The position numbers were made by a program, and so were the translations under genes. Below the pieces are notes generated by a model. That model worked only from the letters and a program-made list of their open reading frames with translations, searched no databases and was not told where the DNA came from. A stretch of DNA of 64,000 bases from Peronospora farinosa (Eukaryota; Oomycota; Peronosporomycetes; Peronosporales; Peronosporaceae): positions 142,436 to 206,435 of the forward strand of contig CANTFK010000107.1 of the NCBI GenBank assembly GCA_947646735.1. The letters are read 5' to 3'. Positions 1 to 12,000 of this stretch are shown in pieces. The stretch's first letter is position 1. Every line of letters begins with the position of its first letter.

Positions 1-2
1 CT

Positions 3-1669
3 GCACCTTTTAGCAGTGCGCCACTGAAGCCACCGCCGATTCCACCGGGTTGTTGGAAGTCGGTCAGTTTGGACTTCATGTTTGGCTTACCGCCTGACCA
101 TAAAGGTAGGACGGGGCTCGTCGTCTTTGTCAACATACTGAGCAAGATGATGCATTTGGCACTATGTAGAGCAAAGATCTCAGGAAAAGAAGCTGCCCTC
201 TTGTTTCTGGACCACGTGTATCGACTACACGGGATGCCCGAGTCCATAGTATCGGATCGGGATCCGCGTTTTACGTTAAGCTTTTGGTGTTATGTATTTT
301 TGAGTTTCTGGGACGCAAGCTCCACATGTCAACAGCTGATCAACCCCATACCGATGTCTAAACGAGCCAATCGAGTCGTGGCGGATGTATTGAGTACTGT
401 AGCGACTCCTAAGGAATGGAGCAAGAAATTGCCATTCGTGGAGTTTACTATTGATAATAGTGTTCACGCCAGTACGGGTGAAACACCGTTTTAAATCAAC
501 GGACTGCGCCATCCTTGGACACCAGTCACGTTTGTGCGCAGCCCGAGTCTTAGTGTGAAAGGGCCACTCACTTACTTCGCTCGGTGCGAATGCCAAAAAG
601 GGCCAAGGTTGCCCTAGTGTCACTAATACTTTAGCAGTGGTCACGGTGTCAAAAAGGAGGCACGGCAAGAAATGCCAGAGCTCCTTGACGATAACACTGC
701 AGCGTTACCAGCATCGACCATGAAAGACCTCTTGGAGGCATCATATGAGAGCTGGATGCTAAAGCGGAAGAGAAGCTCAGCGCTTTGTAAATGAGCGACT
801 AGCCATCCCACGTAAAGTCCGTGACGCGATGGCAAGCGCACAGGACAAACAAAAACAATATGCAGACCAGCATGGTCGAAAAAACAATGAACACTTTAGT
901 GTGGGGGACAAAGTGCTATTAAGTAACTAAACATGCAATTTCTGTACTACCTGGTGGTACTACTAAGCTATTGCCCCGGTTCATTGGGCCCTTTCCAGTG
1001 GTTGAAGAAGTTGGAGATCTAGATTATAGACTCACTCTCCCACCATGTATGAAGACGCACCCCGTATTTTACGTGGGTCGTCTGAAACGATATGTTGATT
1101 CAGAAGAGATCACATATCCACATCGGTCTAACGAGACCGATGGTGACGTCGACAGTGAGTCGAGCATCGATCAGGCGACGAGGAAGCCGATAGGCTCTCC
1201 GTATACGAACGAGGAGGAATCTGCGCTTGACGCGGGTCTCTCGTCACCTGTCGATCTAATAGATCCAAACGAAGCTTCAGGCGGTCATATCCCTGACGGT
1301 CCCTCTCCCTCACATTGCGCAGATCCGAGGTCAGTCGCGAGACTTGGAGATCTGCTACTTACTTCTTCAGTGCAGCGGACTCAGCCTGCGACTGAACAGC
1401 AGCAGGGTAGGCAGCCGCGAGTAGGTGGGCGTAATCGCCACTCCTATCGGGCGCCACCTGTGTTGGTGGACGCGGAAGGGAACATGCGCTTCCTTGTTAG
1501 AAGGCTGTTGGCCCACCGGTTTGTGAAGCGAAAGCTCCAAATACTGGTCCAATGGAAGGGTTACCCAACGAGCTTTGACTCATGGGAGACTCTTGACTCC
1601 TTGCGCGTCGACTTGCCTGAGCTGTTGGATGCTTATGTGAAGCAGCACCAGCTGACGTCTTTCTGCTAG
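3..1669 (+). pseudogene. Ty3/gypsy element A: pol remnant, integrase core to chromodomain
   Basis: This is the 3' half of a Ty3/gypsy polyprotein, and the window begins inside it. From position 3 the frame reads through an integrase catalytic core. LDFMFGLPPD carries the first Asp, and VSDRDPRFT near 250-272 carries the second. The Gln-Thr-Asp-Gly-Gln-Thr-Glu stretch is degraded. The frame stops at 492-494. The stretch 495-970 is shifted and interrupted but still matches the integrase tail. The frame is open again from 971 to 1669. It runs through RFIGPFPVVEE and THPVFYVGRLKRY and ends in a C-terminal chromodomain (FLVRRLL, LVQWKGYP, SFDSWE). Chromodomains at this place are typical of chromovirus-like gypsy integrases and are thought to guide integration. 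The stops and shifts show that the copy is dead. Confidence 0.85.
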
Positions 1670-1747
1670 GTCCGGATGGACTAGCAGAAGAAGCGTGGCG
1701 AGAATTAATTGGGGGTCGCTTACCGCCCATAATTTCATGCGCACGCT

Positions 1748-2536
1748 TCATGGCGAAGCTGATTCGCTGCGACCGCTTTTAGTTGCATCTTCATGCAAGG
1801 TAACACGGCGCCGAAGTTCAGCTTCATATTTGTCGGCTGTTTCGTTAGAAAGCAGCACGACTAGAATTGGGAAATCACGACCAAGTGCTTTGCCCTGCTT
1901 TTTTCACAAAGGAAAGACGCTATAAAATTTATGAGCGTCAAGAGTGGCACGCTGCAAAAGCGCAGCACTATATCCCTTCGAGCTTATCCACTCGGATGGA
2001 GGTGAAATTGGTAGTAAGTCACCACTCACGTAACCGCCCTCGCGACGGCGGGCTAGTGAGGCCGAACGTGTACTCGGTGGAGCTTTAATCTCACACTCAC
2101 CTGAGTCTGACTCTTCGTTATGAATTGTCAAGACATCAGCCTGAGGAGTCACATCAGATTGAGTCGCGACTGCTTCTTTTGAAGTAGCGCGCTTAATCTT
2201 AGGTGCTGCGCTCGTAGGGGCAGGCGACGAGGACTTACCTTCATTTGTAGGAAGCATATAATCTTCCTAAAGGACGGGTGCCTTAATTGATGGGTACATA
2301 TGTCCCATCAACGCGCTTTTCTCATCTCCACTTTGGGGTGATGGCAATGGTGATCTCTCATTGTTATCTACAATCATAGATAGATCTTCATCCACATTAT
2401 AGTGAGATGGAAGATTTGTTTCAAAGCCTGAAGCACTTTGCGACGGCTGCGAATTAACGCGGCGCGTGCGCTTGGTGCTGGACTGCATGGGCGCCTTTGC
2501 AGGCGACCCATCAGCCTTACCACGTTTCGGTGGCAT
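1748..2536 (-). pseudogene. Opposite-strand ORF of gypsy element A (aORF-A), broken by two stops
   Basis: This - strand reading frame starts at an ATG at 2536 (MPPKRGKADGSPAK) and runs to a stop at 1748-1750. It contains two in-frame nonsense codons, a TAG at 2267-2269 and a TGA at 1904-1906. The frame on both sides of each stop is coding-like. The N-terminal 150 residues are rich in Ser, Pro, Lys and Asp and look disordered. The C-terminal part contains SEWISSKGYSAALLQ and FPILVVLLSNETADKYEAEL. These resemble ISSKDVATRTALLQQ and VPILLFARETEDEE in the ORF at 4506-5773. It converges on the element A pol and starts next to an LTR-like sequence. No known domain is recognised. It could also be read as the gag of a separate - strand element, but it has no zinc knuckle. 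Confidence 0.55.
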
Positions 2537-2640
2537 GAGAATTGAGCAGACTAAAGCGGCGCGTTTATAACGGCTCGCAAGTCTCTGTCTCCTAGGCGAT
2601 GTCTAACAAAATGTAAAAATCGTTCTAAAAGGGGGGATGG

Positions 2641-3235
2641 TGTAACAAAGCATCTAGTTTCACGTAAACATTAAGTAATATACTTAATGTAAGGTCTAAA
2701 AGCATCCATGATTACTTTTGATCTGTCACTTGGGTGTGATACACAAACGTGATCCACCCTCGTGAATGTGATATCCATCAATGTATTCACATAGGAAGGT
2801 ATGACGCTAGTTGAAGCTAGGCATCGCGACGTCTCAGTAGGACGTCATTCGCAAACTTAAATCTATATGTAAGTTCATGCGTTAGAATACGCTTCTAAAG
2901 ATTCGCGTATCCGATCTTTATATAACTAGCCAATCAGTAGTTTAGTTTTATATTTAATTATATTTCATTAAATATATTTCAGTCTTGAATTTCCTAAACG
3001 CAAAGCACCGTGCACGAGAAGCTGAATAAGCTTCTGCGTGACGTCGGTGACTTCTTGTTCAGAAGGTCGTTGCGCTCTGGCTTAAGCGAGAGGCAACTGG
3101 TGGTACGACTGCTTAAGCAGTCGACCAACCACACATCCACCATCTCACGCGAAGGTAAGACGGTCTAACCGCTTCCTCGTTTGTGCTGAAGGTGTGCGCT
3201 AAGTAGTACGAGGCAACTTCGTATAAGTGCCCGTC
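2641..3235 (-). repeat. LTR-family fragment, copy 1 (- orientation)
   Basis: This stretch is the reverse complement of sequence at 38691-39180 and is also related to 7880-8480. Shared blocks are TCAGTCTTGAATTTCCTAA near 2982-3000 (reverse of 38857-38875), the stretch that includes CACCCTCGTGAATGTGATAT, and an arm with GAGAAGCTGAATAAGCTTC. The edge near 2641 begins TGTAAC, a common terminus of oomycete gypsy LTRs. It has no coding capacity. The exact borders are uncertain because all three copies are diverged and are joined to other element fragments. Confidence 0.6.
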
Positions 3236-3725
3236 TACACAGTATTTGGTTCCCAAAACCAAGTCAATTTCATGACTTACACCGCTATCATGAGGCAGAA
3301 CAGACGGTGGGTCATTACACACACTTCCTAAATTCCTTTTTACGAAAGGATAGTAGGGATCCGAAAGATTCTTTTAGATAGATGATCCACTACGTGCACT
3401 AAGTGCCGCCTTTGTATTTTCAAGGACTGTGTTATCGACAAGCGAGGATGAGTTCAACTCGAGGTTAGGCCGAATGGCCACCATATTGGATAGATCACCT
3501 GCCTTCAAGGCTTGATTAAATTCATCCACATACATTTTGTCTATCTCTAAGAGATCATTCAATGATGGAAAGACCTCAAGGTCAACCTACCCGTCTACAT
3601 CACCTTTCACTCCGTTATACAGGGTGTACAGATGTTCATTGACATCATCACGTGATAGGACAAACGCCTTACGTCTCGCAGCCACCATTTGGCGACGCTT
3701 CCGTCTCAATAACGAGCCTGTACCT
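3236..3725 (-). pseudogene. Gypsy pol fragment: protease-RT linker and start of RT
   Basis: The - strand reading includes DDVNEHLYTLYNGVKGDVDG, a stop, and then [20 protein letters not shown], followed by an Asn/Ser-rich linker. A second piece reads LPHDSGVSHEIDLVLGTKYC. The HEIDLVxGTKYC motif lies just upstream of the RT fingers in gypsy elements. It is also present in element C near 35660-35710. The fragment ends at about 3236, where it is fused to LTR-like DNA. It is therefore a short relic of a further gypsy copy, interrupted by stops and a frame change. Confidence 0.6.
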
Positions 3726-4089
3726 ATAAAAATCTCGGAATAAACCATCCTTGTAGCGGAGCTGCACAGCTCTTTAGCCAGAGGAAGACTTTAAACTGGA
3801 AGCCTTTTAGTTCTAGAGAACTAAATAGAGTTAAGGCTAAAAGCCACTTAGTTCTAAGGAACTAATTAAACGACTTAATGTCACCCTCTTGTAAGGAAGT
3901 AGGAAAGAGACTTTTAGTCAGTCAAGCAATAAGCTTAAGGTTCAGAGAACCAACGCACAGAGTGCAAGAACAAGCTAGAAGCTTAAAGGTTCAGAGAACC
4001 AACGCACGAAGTGCACAAGAGAACAAGTCAGCGAGACTTGCGATCTTAAACTCAAAAGGAGAACTGATTATATTTATGCATTAAGATTT
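3726..4089. other. Non-coding element debris
   Basis: No supported gene is seen here. The stretch holds short repeated words such as TTAGTTCTAGAGAACTAAAT and TTAGTTCTAAGGAACTAATT, and two copies of GCTTAAGGTTCAGAGAACCA-like sequence near 3932 and 3980. It probably belongs to the outer part of the LTR of element B or to another degraded element. Confidence 0.4.
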
Positions 4090-4394
4090 TATGAATAGTC
4101 CTACTCTAAGTACACTACACTAAAATAATTACTATAATAGTAATTATTATATGCAGACTTTGCTATTGGACGACGTATCGTCCAAACATCCGTGTATGAT
4201 GTACTTAATACAGCGTTAGTGATTTATCGAATCCCAATCGATAAGATACGGTATTACCGAATACCGTATCTTAACGATCATACTTAATACCTCTCTAAGG
4301 AGAAATATATATAATACATTTCATGCAATACAAAAGGGGATTTTAACCGTAAACTCTCGGAAAGACGCTACAACCGTCGTGTAACCCCGTTACA
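4090..4394 (-). repeat. Putative 3' LTR end of gypsy element B
   Basis: On the - strand this sequence begins at 4394 with TGTAACGGGG, the same LTR start as in element C (TGTAACGGGG at 32404 and 38690). It is AT-rich. It shares blocks with 8870-9000, for example GGTACGGTATTACCGA-type sequence and an AAGGAG-GAAATA block, which suggests a related but diverged LTR on the other side of element B. The far border is not defined. Confidence 0.5.
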
Positions 4395-4407
4395 CCCTCC
4401 CCCACCA
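4395..4407 (-). promoter_or_regulatory. Polypurine tract of element B
   Basis: Immediately upstream (on the - strand) of the LTR start TGTAACGGGG is a purine run, GGTGGGGGAGGG. This is the expected place and composition for the primer of plus-strand DNA synthesis. It supports reading 4394 as the first base of the 3' LTR. Confidence 0.5.
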
Positions 4408-4505
4408 GACTGACGTTCCCATAGAGTGTCACTCGTCATTTATCCTCGTAGAGGTATTGCTTTAGCGAACGCTTAAAACCTCACGGTTTGTTCACGGCAC
4501 ATAGC

Positions 4506-5773
4506 ATGACGCCTAGTCACAGACTCTTCGGGACCTCATTGAAGACAACCTTGACGAAGCGGTTGATTACGAAAGTGACACCGTCTTTGTGGGACCCGAT
4601 GGGCCCCCTTTAGCCACCCTCACGGATGAAGATGACACTAGCCATTCACCGAATCCGTTCCCTGAACGTGGTGCTGCAGATGCGCTAACAGCGTTACGTG
4701 ACCCGCCTGACGTGTCATCAACGGTAACGGTTATCAACCCACTCGAGGAGCAGCAACAGCAGACTATCGACGAAGGTGCCAAGCGCCAGACGAAGAATAT
4801 GACAAGACTGCAGGACCACCGACAGTACAGGTTCAAGCCACCTACGGTGGAAGAGCGCCTAAAGGAAGCATCTGGGCATTCCCTTTCTGGCTGGACCATT
4901 GGGCCTGAGGCCATTTCGTCTAAGGATGTTGCCACGCGCACGGCACTTCTACAACAATACCTGGAACCCCACATTACTACACAAAGTCAATACTTGGCAC
5001 GCCTTAACAGGCAAGTGCGCGGTGCGCCAGTTCCTCCCATGCGGGGTGTTCCCATCCTTCTGTTCGCGAGGGAAACCGAGGACGAAGAAGACACGGATTT
5101 CAGCCGCTGGGCGCATTATGCGCGACGTTTAAGCAGCATGTGGGCCCTACGGGCAAGTGCCGATGTGGCAGATGTTCGACTCGAGCGGAAGATGCGTTAC
5201 GATTACGCTAAATTGAAGACCCGGGGAAAATTGAAATCCCAACAAACGCATTATGCGTCTGCTACCCAGCATCCCAATGTTTCGGCTACCCCTGTAGCCG
5301 CGAGTCCACGACAGGCCAAGGCCGTCAACTCGCCCACGCCCACCATTACTGGTGAGAAGCGGCAGCGCCAACAGGCTGACCCTGCGCACGACGCTCAAAA
5401 ACGTCCACGGCGTATGGGCAGTCCTGCCGAAGGGGAATCTCAAACTCCCAGGAGTTCCACGACTCGGGATAACCCCGCCACTTTAGCAGATACTGGTTTT
5501 TACCATGGCGGCGACGCTTCTGCAGTAGACGCTCCACATGGAACTGAAGGTTCCCCTGCGCATCGAGCAAAGCCGGAGGCGGTCGGTGTATCGGCACAAG
5601 CTCATGCCGAGCTTGTTCAAGAGGTGCGGTCCCTACGTGAGGAGAGGCAGACGATGAACTTCCGGCCTGAGTCCCTGGAAGATAGTCGGACCCGAATGCA
5701 GCGTCAGCTTGACCTGTTGGTGCAGATGCTTCGTCCCGCGACAATGCCAATGGGCTCGGCGCGAGCGCCTTAA
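4506..5773 (+). CDS. Opposite-strand ORF of gypsy element B (aORF-B), coiled-coil C-terminus
   Basis: The + strand frame is open from about 4520 to the stop at 5771-5773, and about 394 codons remain after 4589. The only nearby ATG is at 4506 (MTPSH), in a frame one base away, so a small indel near 4525 probably broke the start. The readable N-terminus is acidic (LRDLIEDNLDEAVDYESD). A central part carries ISSKDVATRTALLQQYL and GVPILLFARETEDEE, resembling aORF-A. The C-terminus is predicted helical or coiled-coil (LVQEVRSLREERQTM, RTRMQRQLDLLVQML). It lies between the pol end and the 3' LTR of element B, in antisense, and its last 430 bp overlap the chromodomain-coding segment. No known domain is recognised. 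Comparable antisense extra ORFs are known in some plant Ty3/gypsy elements. Relation to those is not claimed. Confidence 0.55.
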
Positions 5774-7828
5774 TGTTTATTTGGGACGGATCCCGATATG
5801 GTTTTAGCATGCCAACATAGAACACAGGATGTGTACGCAATTTGAGCGGCAATTGAGCGTATACGCTGTGCCTTTCTTGGCAATGACCTCAAAGGGTCCG
5901 ATAAAGCGCGGGCGCAACTTCGTCTTAAAGACAGCGGATACTACATTGGTAGGTAAATTTTTAGCATTCAATAATACTTGGTCTCCGACCTCATAATCAT
6001 TAATACAGCCTCTGCCTTTCGCATCTGCATATTCTTTTTGTTTATCTTGACTATCAGCCATTGCATCTTGCACATGTCGTAAGACATTTAGTCGCGTTGC
6101 GAGAAACGCATTTACCTGTTTCTTAACAGTATTAGGGCTGACATCAGCAAGCCGATCGGCAACCTCTCCCCCACCAAGCCCTGAACCACTCGGTGGTAGC
6201 ATTAACGGAACGCGTGGGTGTGTGAGACCATTCACATAGAACGGAGTGTAGCCGGTAGAGGCGTGCACGGAGTTATTGAGTGCAAACTCAACTACAGGAA
6301 GCATAGAGCCCCAACGCTTAGGTGTTTCAGCACAAACACTGCGGAGGATATCTCCAACAACGCGATTTACGCGTTCGGTTTGACCATCGGTCTGCGGATG
6401 ATCCGCTGTGGACATGTCCAAACGGATGCTGGGCACCTGGAAGACGGATTTCCAAAATTTACTCGTAAAACGAGGATCACGATCAGAAACAATTGCCACT
6501 GGCAAGCCATGTTGGCGAAACACACGATCGATAAACAGCTCCGCTGTACCCACACCATCGATCGAGTCTGGCACAGCCGCTAAGTGAGCCATTTTTATCA
6601 AGCGGTCAACAAAGACCACAATACCTGTATTGCCCTGCGAATCTTTTGGTAGGCCAAATACAAAGTCCATACTAATGGACTCCCAGCACCCAGTGGGAAT
6701 AGGCAAGCTAGCCAGTGGCGCTGCCGAATGGGGCAAGGGTTTCACCCGTTGACACGTTTCACACGTGCGCACATATGTACTCACCCATTTGTATAAGTTG
6801 GGCCACCAATAACGTTGGCATACTACCCCATAGGTCTTTTCGCGACCCAAATGACCACCGATGGCGGTGTCATGTACCTCATAGAGGATACGATACTTCA
6901 GGTCCTAGTCATGAGGAACCACAATACGCGGAGGATCCGCCACATCTGTACGATAGTACAACAGCCCCTCATCGATAGAATATCGATGGAGGCTCGCACG
7001 TAATCGTGCCGACAATTCAATGTCCGAGTCTTTAAACTCATCACTGCCAAGAGCATGTAGCAAAGCTATACAGTGATCATCTTTAGCATACGCCGATCGA
7101 ATGAGATCACTGATAGAAGACGACAACGTCGTCACATGAGCAAGCTCATAGTCAGGTCGGCGTGACAACGCATCAGCCAAAGCATTTTGCTTGCCCGGCT
7201 TCTATTTTACCTCGAAATTATATTCGGCAAAGAATGACAGCCATCTGGCCATTCTCTGCGAGAGATGTGGCGACTGAGTCGCAGTGCGCAACGACGTATG
7301 ATCGGTATAGATCATAAAAGGCTTTGAGCCCAGCATATGAACTCTAAATTTGACCAGGGCATACTTCATCGCAAGTAGCTCTTTGTCATGAACTGTATAG
7401 TTCTTCTCTGCAGCTTTCAGCTGGCGAGATTCAAAAGCGATCACACGCTCACGGCCTTCATCATCTGTTTGTAACAGAGCACTGCCAATGGCAAAATCCG
7501 ACGCGTCACAGACGACGCTAAACGGTCGATCAGCGTCTGGCAAAGCCAAAATAGGAGCATGAAGAAGGCTATCCTTCACCGCTTGATAAGCATCCTCATG
7601 TTCGGCATGCCAACACCATTCTACATTCTTTTTAAGGAGATTGGATAATGGACGAGCCATATGAGCGTAATTCTCGCTGTACTTGTGTAAGTAATTGGCA
7701 AGGCCAAGCCATTTACGCAAGTCCTTCTGGGACTGTGGAACAGGCCAATCGACTATGGCTTTGACCTTGGCGGGATCCGCTCTTAGGGAAATTGAGCCCA
7801 TTCTATATTGAGGCTCATCCTCACTCAC
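5346..7828 (-). pseudogene. Ty3/gypsy element B pol: RT end, RNase H, integrase, chromodomain
   Basis: On the - strand the segment 7828-7202 encodes the RT thumb and RNase H (WLGLANYLHKY, VVCDASDFAIGSALLQ, YTVHDKELLAMKYAL). After a stop at 7202-7204 the same frame continues with NALADALSRRPDY. The integrase has an HHCC zinc-binding part (HDTAIGGHLG, CETCQRVK) and a DDE core (SMDFVFGLP, VSDRDPRFTS, QTDGQTERVN). A frameshift near 5850 precedes THPVFYVGMLKPY and the chromodomain (FHVERLL, LLKWRGYPESWNSWE) that ends at 5346. Gag, protease and the RT palm with YxDD are missing. The sequence is cut at about 7828 and fused to LTR-like DNA. It is therefore a truncated, inactive copy. It converges on the + strand ORF at 4506-5773. 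Confidence 0.9.
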
Positions 7829-7879
7829 ACGTACGCTCCGAAAGACGGGTCATGGGAAGGACTAATAGTGCTACTAAGT

Positions 7880-8480
7880 GTAGGCGGGTGCTGTATAAGC
7901 TGCCAATGTTTGAAGGTGTTCACACCTCCAAGCACAAGCGAGGAAGCGGTAAAACCTTCTTACCTTCGCGTGCGGTGGCCTAGGTGGTCGGCGCCAAAGT
8001 GTCCGCACACAACTGTTGTTGGTTGCCTAAGCGAACCGCGCAAATAAGTTTGGAGCACACCTACCTGCATTGCGGAAGCTGTTTCCAGTCTTTCTGCGCG
8101 CAGTAAGTATTACGTGTAAATATAAGACTGATTTATATTTGATAGAATCGAACTAAATATAGATTTAACTACTGATTGGACTATTACATGCTATGCTTGG
8201 ATGCGCGTCTCTTTCAATGCAAATCCCTACGTGCGAGCTTAAGTATACATTGAAGCTCGCTGATGACGTCCGTCTGTGACGTCATCATGACGCCAAGTCC
8301 CAACTGGGCGTCGCTCCGTCGAATGTGAATCTATCCATAGATATTACATTCACAAGGATGGGTGACATTGATGTGCCTCAGGTCAAAAATATTCACTTAC
8401 CCTTTTAAACCTCCCGTTACATATTGCATACATAACGGGTACGTGTATTCAGCCCGTTACCACAATCTTGAACATAGACA
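7880..8480 (+). repeat. LTR-family fragment, copy 2 (+ orientation)
   Basis: This sequence matches 38691-39180 in the same orientation. Shared blocks are AAGACTGATTTATATTTGATAG-like sequence, CTACGTGCGAGCTT, GCTCGCTGATGACGT, GACGTCATCATGACGC and a stretch ending CACTTACCCTTTTAAACCTCC. It also matches 2641-3235 in reverse. It abuts the broken end of the element B pol, so either a rearrangement or a nested insertion joined them. There is no coding potential beyond a shared short frame (PSYLRVRW) that is also seen in copy 1. Confidence 0.6.
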
Positions 8481-8984
8481 CCAAATTAAGCTTTGATATC
8501 ACCTTCTTTCTTAATGTCGATCCTTCTTGTGCGCTTAATTGCAACGACATAATTTTCTTGCTGTGCATGGGCTAAATTGCGGCTCTTGCTTGCTTCAGGG
8601 ATGCATATGCAAGCTGCGTGGTGATGAAAAGCTTTTCATTGTGGTTTTAATGGATTCTTATTCTAATCGACGTCCTATCTTTCCTTGCAAAAAGGGGATG
8701 CAACACATTGTGACGAGTTAAAGAAGGTGGGCTAATTAAAATGAAAGTGAGGGATTTGTAACGCTGTATCTTATCTTAGAGCATAAATATGCTCCTAGGG
8801 TAGGGTACTTAGATAAAATCTGATATGTCATAAGTACCCTACATTAGAACTAATTACCTACAATTTAAATATCTGCTAGAACCATAAACGAATACGGTAC
8901 GGTATTACCGATATCATATAGTATCTCTTATACTAAATATGTCGTAAGGAGGAAATACACTTGTGCAATTTGATCGGTTATCCA
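8481..8984. other. AT-rich LTR-like debris 3' of the LINE
   Basis: No gene is supported. The stretch 8870-8984 resembles the putative 3' LTR end at 4250-4390 (tandem GGTACGGTATTACCGATATC-like words, AAGGAGGAAATACAC), so it is probably the other LTR of element B or of a relative. The LINE target site lies at its right-hand end. Confidence 0.4.
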
Positions 8985-9000
8985 ACCGTTGTGTAAGTTG
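8985..9000 (+). repeat. Target-site duplication of the LINE (3' side)
   Basis: The 16-bp word ACCGTTGTGTAAGTTG is repeated exactly at 18417-18432, on the other side of the LINE. The sequences beyond the repeats differ, as expected for a duplicated target. Confidence 0.75.
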
Positions 9001-9034
9001 GGGTTGTTCAGATCGTCTATTTACATGGTGTTAA

Positions 9035-12000
9035 CTATGTGCAAGATCTCTGGAAAGTCCTGAGCCAGGATGTCAACGCCGGTTGGCCCGACTGTAAATC
9101 ATGGCTGGTCACCGTTGAAAGCGGTGGCCCTCTAGGTTCGCGCTCGAGCAACTCGATGCATGCATATAGCAAAGCACCCGTTGTGGCGGACGCAACTTTT
9201 TGATGCTCTCTCTTCGCGATCGCTCGGAGCTGACAAAGGCACGAAGCCCAAAAACTGGCTATGCTGCTGGGAAGGTGGAGCGGGACTGCCTTGTAGACAG
9301 CGGCACTTCTGTCGACCCATAGCCGTGTGTGACATATCGTTGCCAAGACGTGCCAAATTCGCGTCCAGACACGTTCGGCTGCATCCGTGTCATCCTGAAA
9401 TCGGTCCGCTAGACTTTGCATACGGTGCTCGGGTATGCTGTGAACCCTTCGGCTTGCACAGGCCACCACAAAGTGTTTGGTCGCTTGGCGGGTAGCTTGT
9501 TGCCCAGTCCAGTGACCAATAAGTTTGCCCCATAGCGCTGCAGCGCAGGCACAGTCCCAAAACAGATGACCAATGGTCTCCTCACTGCCGCTGCAGGCCG
9601 GTGCCTTTCTGCAACTATTATTTTCGTACCTCGTAGCGTGATACAGATTTAATTGTCTGGTCGCCACCCTGTACCCTGTCCAGACTTGATACGGTGTGAG
9701 TCCATTACTATGATCCCACACTTGCCTCGGCGTTTGCCGGAGCGCTGCGCATTGCCATTCATCCGTCGTTGCAGATTTGGACAGTCGATCAATGAGAACG
9801 GAAAGTTGGCGAGCGAGAACCTTTTTATGGAACCGGAAAGCTTGCTTGCCTAAGGCCTTTGTAACGAAGTGATTAGACGTTGTGGTCGGCACAGACCAAG
9901 GAAACCGATGCAGCTGCGGGTGCGCTTCGAATACCAGACCCCAAGTTCTAATCTCACGACAGACCGCCTGGCGTTCCGATGGCGAACCGACAGTGAGCTC
10001 CGGCAGGAAGCCGTGACAAAACCAGTGTAACCCATCATCAGCTTGGTGCAGAGTGACAGGCCGAGTTTGGCCGTGCTTGATATCCGTCGAGTGACCTTCG
10101 ATAAGGCCTGCTCCGAGAAGCTTCCAGCGAAAACTGCGGAGACATGGTGGTGCCTGTCGTAGGCGTAGTGGCGGTGCCGCGTGCAACTCTGACCCGATAG
10201 GTAAGTCCGGGGATGAAAGCAAGATGGCTGTTGCCCACCGACGGAGTTTTGCGTTGGAATGAGGGCCGGGTTGGTCCTGAGGGATTGGTATTCGTAAAAC
10301 GAATTCCGCTGGCCCCGTACGCCGGATGTGTAGTTGTTCGAGGGTGCAGTCCTCGATCCTGTTATAAGTAGTCCTGGCCAGCATGTTGCCTCCCTGGTCC
10401 CGAATCCATGGGTTCGCACTCCAGTTAAAAGTGGCCCAGAATCGCTGAATTTCCTCCGGCATATCATCATACCCCAGCAGCCGTATGGGGAAAGGGTCAA
10501 TGAACGACAGTACCAATTCGTCCCCCTCCCACCAGCTAATGGCTCGGTCAAGTAAGGCCGAGGAGTGGGCGTGCCTCCACGCGGTCACCTGGTCCTGTTG
10601 ATCTGTTGTTGGGGAGAGCCGTTCTCCCAGCTCCTGCCTCAGCTCATGGCCTGGCGAACCTGCCCGGTTAAACGATGCCCGTAGTTTAGCCTGAGCCGGA
10701 GTCACTATTGTCGCGGCCGGTCCTTGATTGTTCCGGAAAGTCCACATTCGCCATGCAGTATAGTATTTATCCGGCTTCTGAGTAAGCCAAGCAAACGCGT
10801 GCTTTGTGCGTTGAGTTTTAACCGCTACCGAAACAGCCGCTAGTCCGATGCCTCCCGCTTGTTTTGGCGTCACAAGTAGTCCAGGATTAACCTTGTGGCG
10901 ACTGCTTTCTGTCGTCGTCGCGTGCGCCCACAGGAATTGCTTGTATAGATTGTGCAGTTCTTTTTCCGCCCACCGAGGTAATTCAAAAACTATCGCGGTA
11001 AATAATAATGAGGGAAGCACGATGGAGTTGAGGATTAACACACGATTCTCCACGCTCGTTGCTACTCGTGTCGCTGTGAGAAGCCTCCTTTGAATTTTCC
11101 GGATCCGCTGGGCCCAGTTCTTGTTCACTAACTCCCCCGTTCCAACCTCATAGCCCAAGTATCGAGTTGTTGCGCCCGCGGGGACGACCGTCATTCCCTC
11201 GTACCTCTCCAGCATGACAGATCTATTCAGAAATATCAGCTGACTCTTTGCAGGTTGAACCTGTAGGCCAGCAAGAGCGCCAAATGCTCGCACAACATGT
11301 AACGCGTGGGGTATTTGCTCCGCTGTCTCGAGAAATAAGGTGGTGTCATCCACAAATGCTGAGTAAAGGTGGGTCTGCCCGGGCTGGCCGGGCACTTGTA
11401 GCCCTTTAAGGTTGGGGTCTTGCAGAAGTGCTAGGCCGAGAACCTCAACTGCTAGCAAAAATAGAAGAGGTGCTAACGGGCATCCTTGCCGAATCCCTGA
11501 CCGAACCTGTAGAGGTGTGGAATAACAACCATTTACGACGAAGCTGGCTGTCGTGCCGGTGTGAATACGTCGAATGAGGTCGATGAATCGCTCGTCAAAG
11601 CTGAACTGACGTAGAGTCGCGTACAGAAAGTCCCGGTCCACGGTATCATAAGCCTTCTTGAAATCCAGCAGCAAAATACACCGACTGAGTGCTGTCGGCA
11701 CCTCCTCTTGCTCCATTGCAGTCGACAGTTGAGCCATCATCATCATAACTGGTTTGGACATTTTGCGCCCGCGCACAAAGCCTTGTTGGGAGTCGCTGAT
11801 GGCCCGGGGTAACGATAGCTGTAATCTCGTTGCCAGTACCTTGGCAAACACCTTGTAGCTGGTTTGCAGTAAGGAGATCGGACGATAATCCATCGCGTCG
11901 TCCGAGTCTCCTTTTTTTCGCAGCGGGATTATTAGCGCCTCGAGAAACGAGGGAGGTAAATCCGCCCCATTGAGGATTTCATTGCTGATGCTGACTAGAG

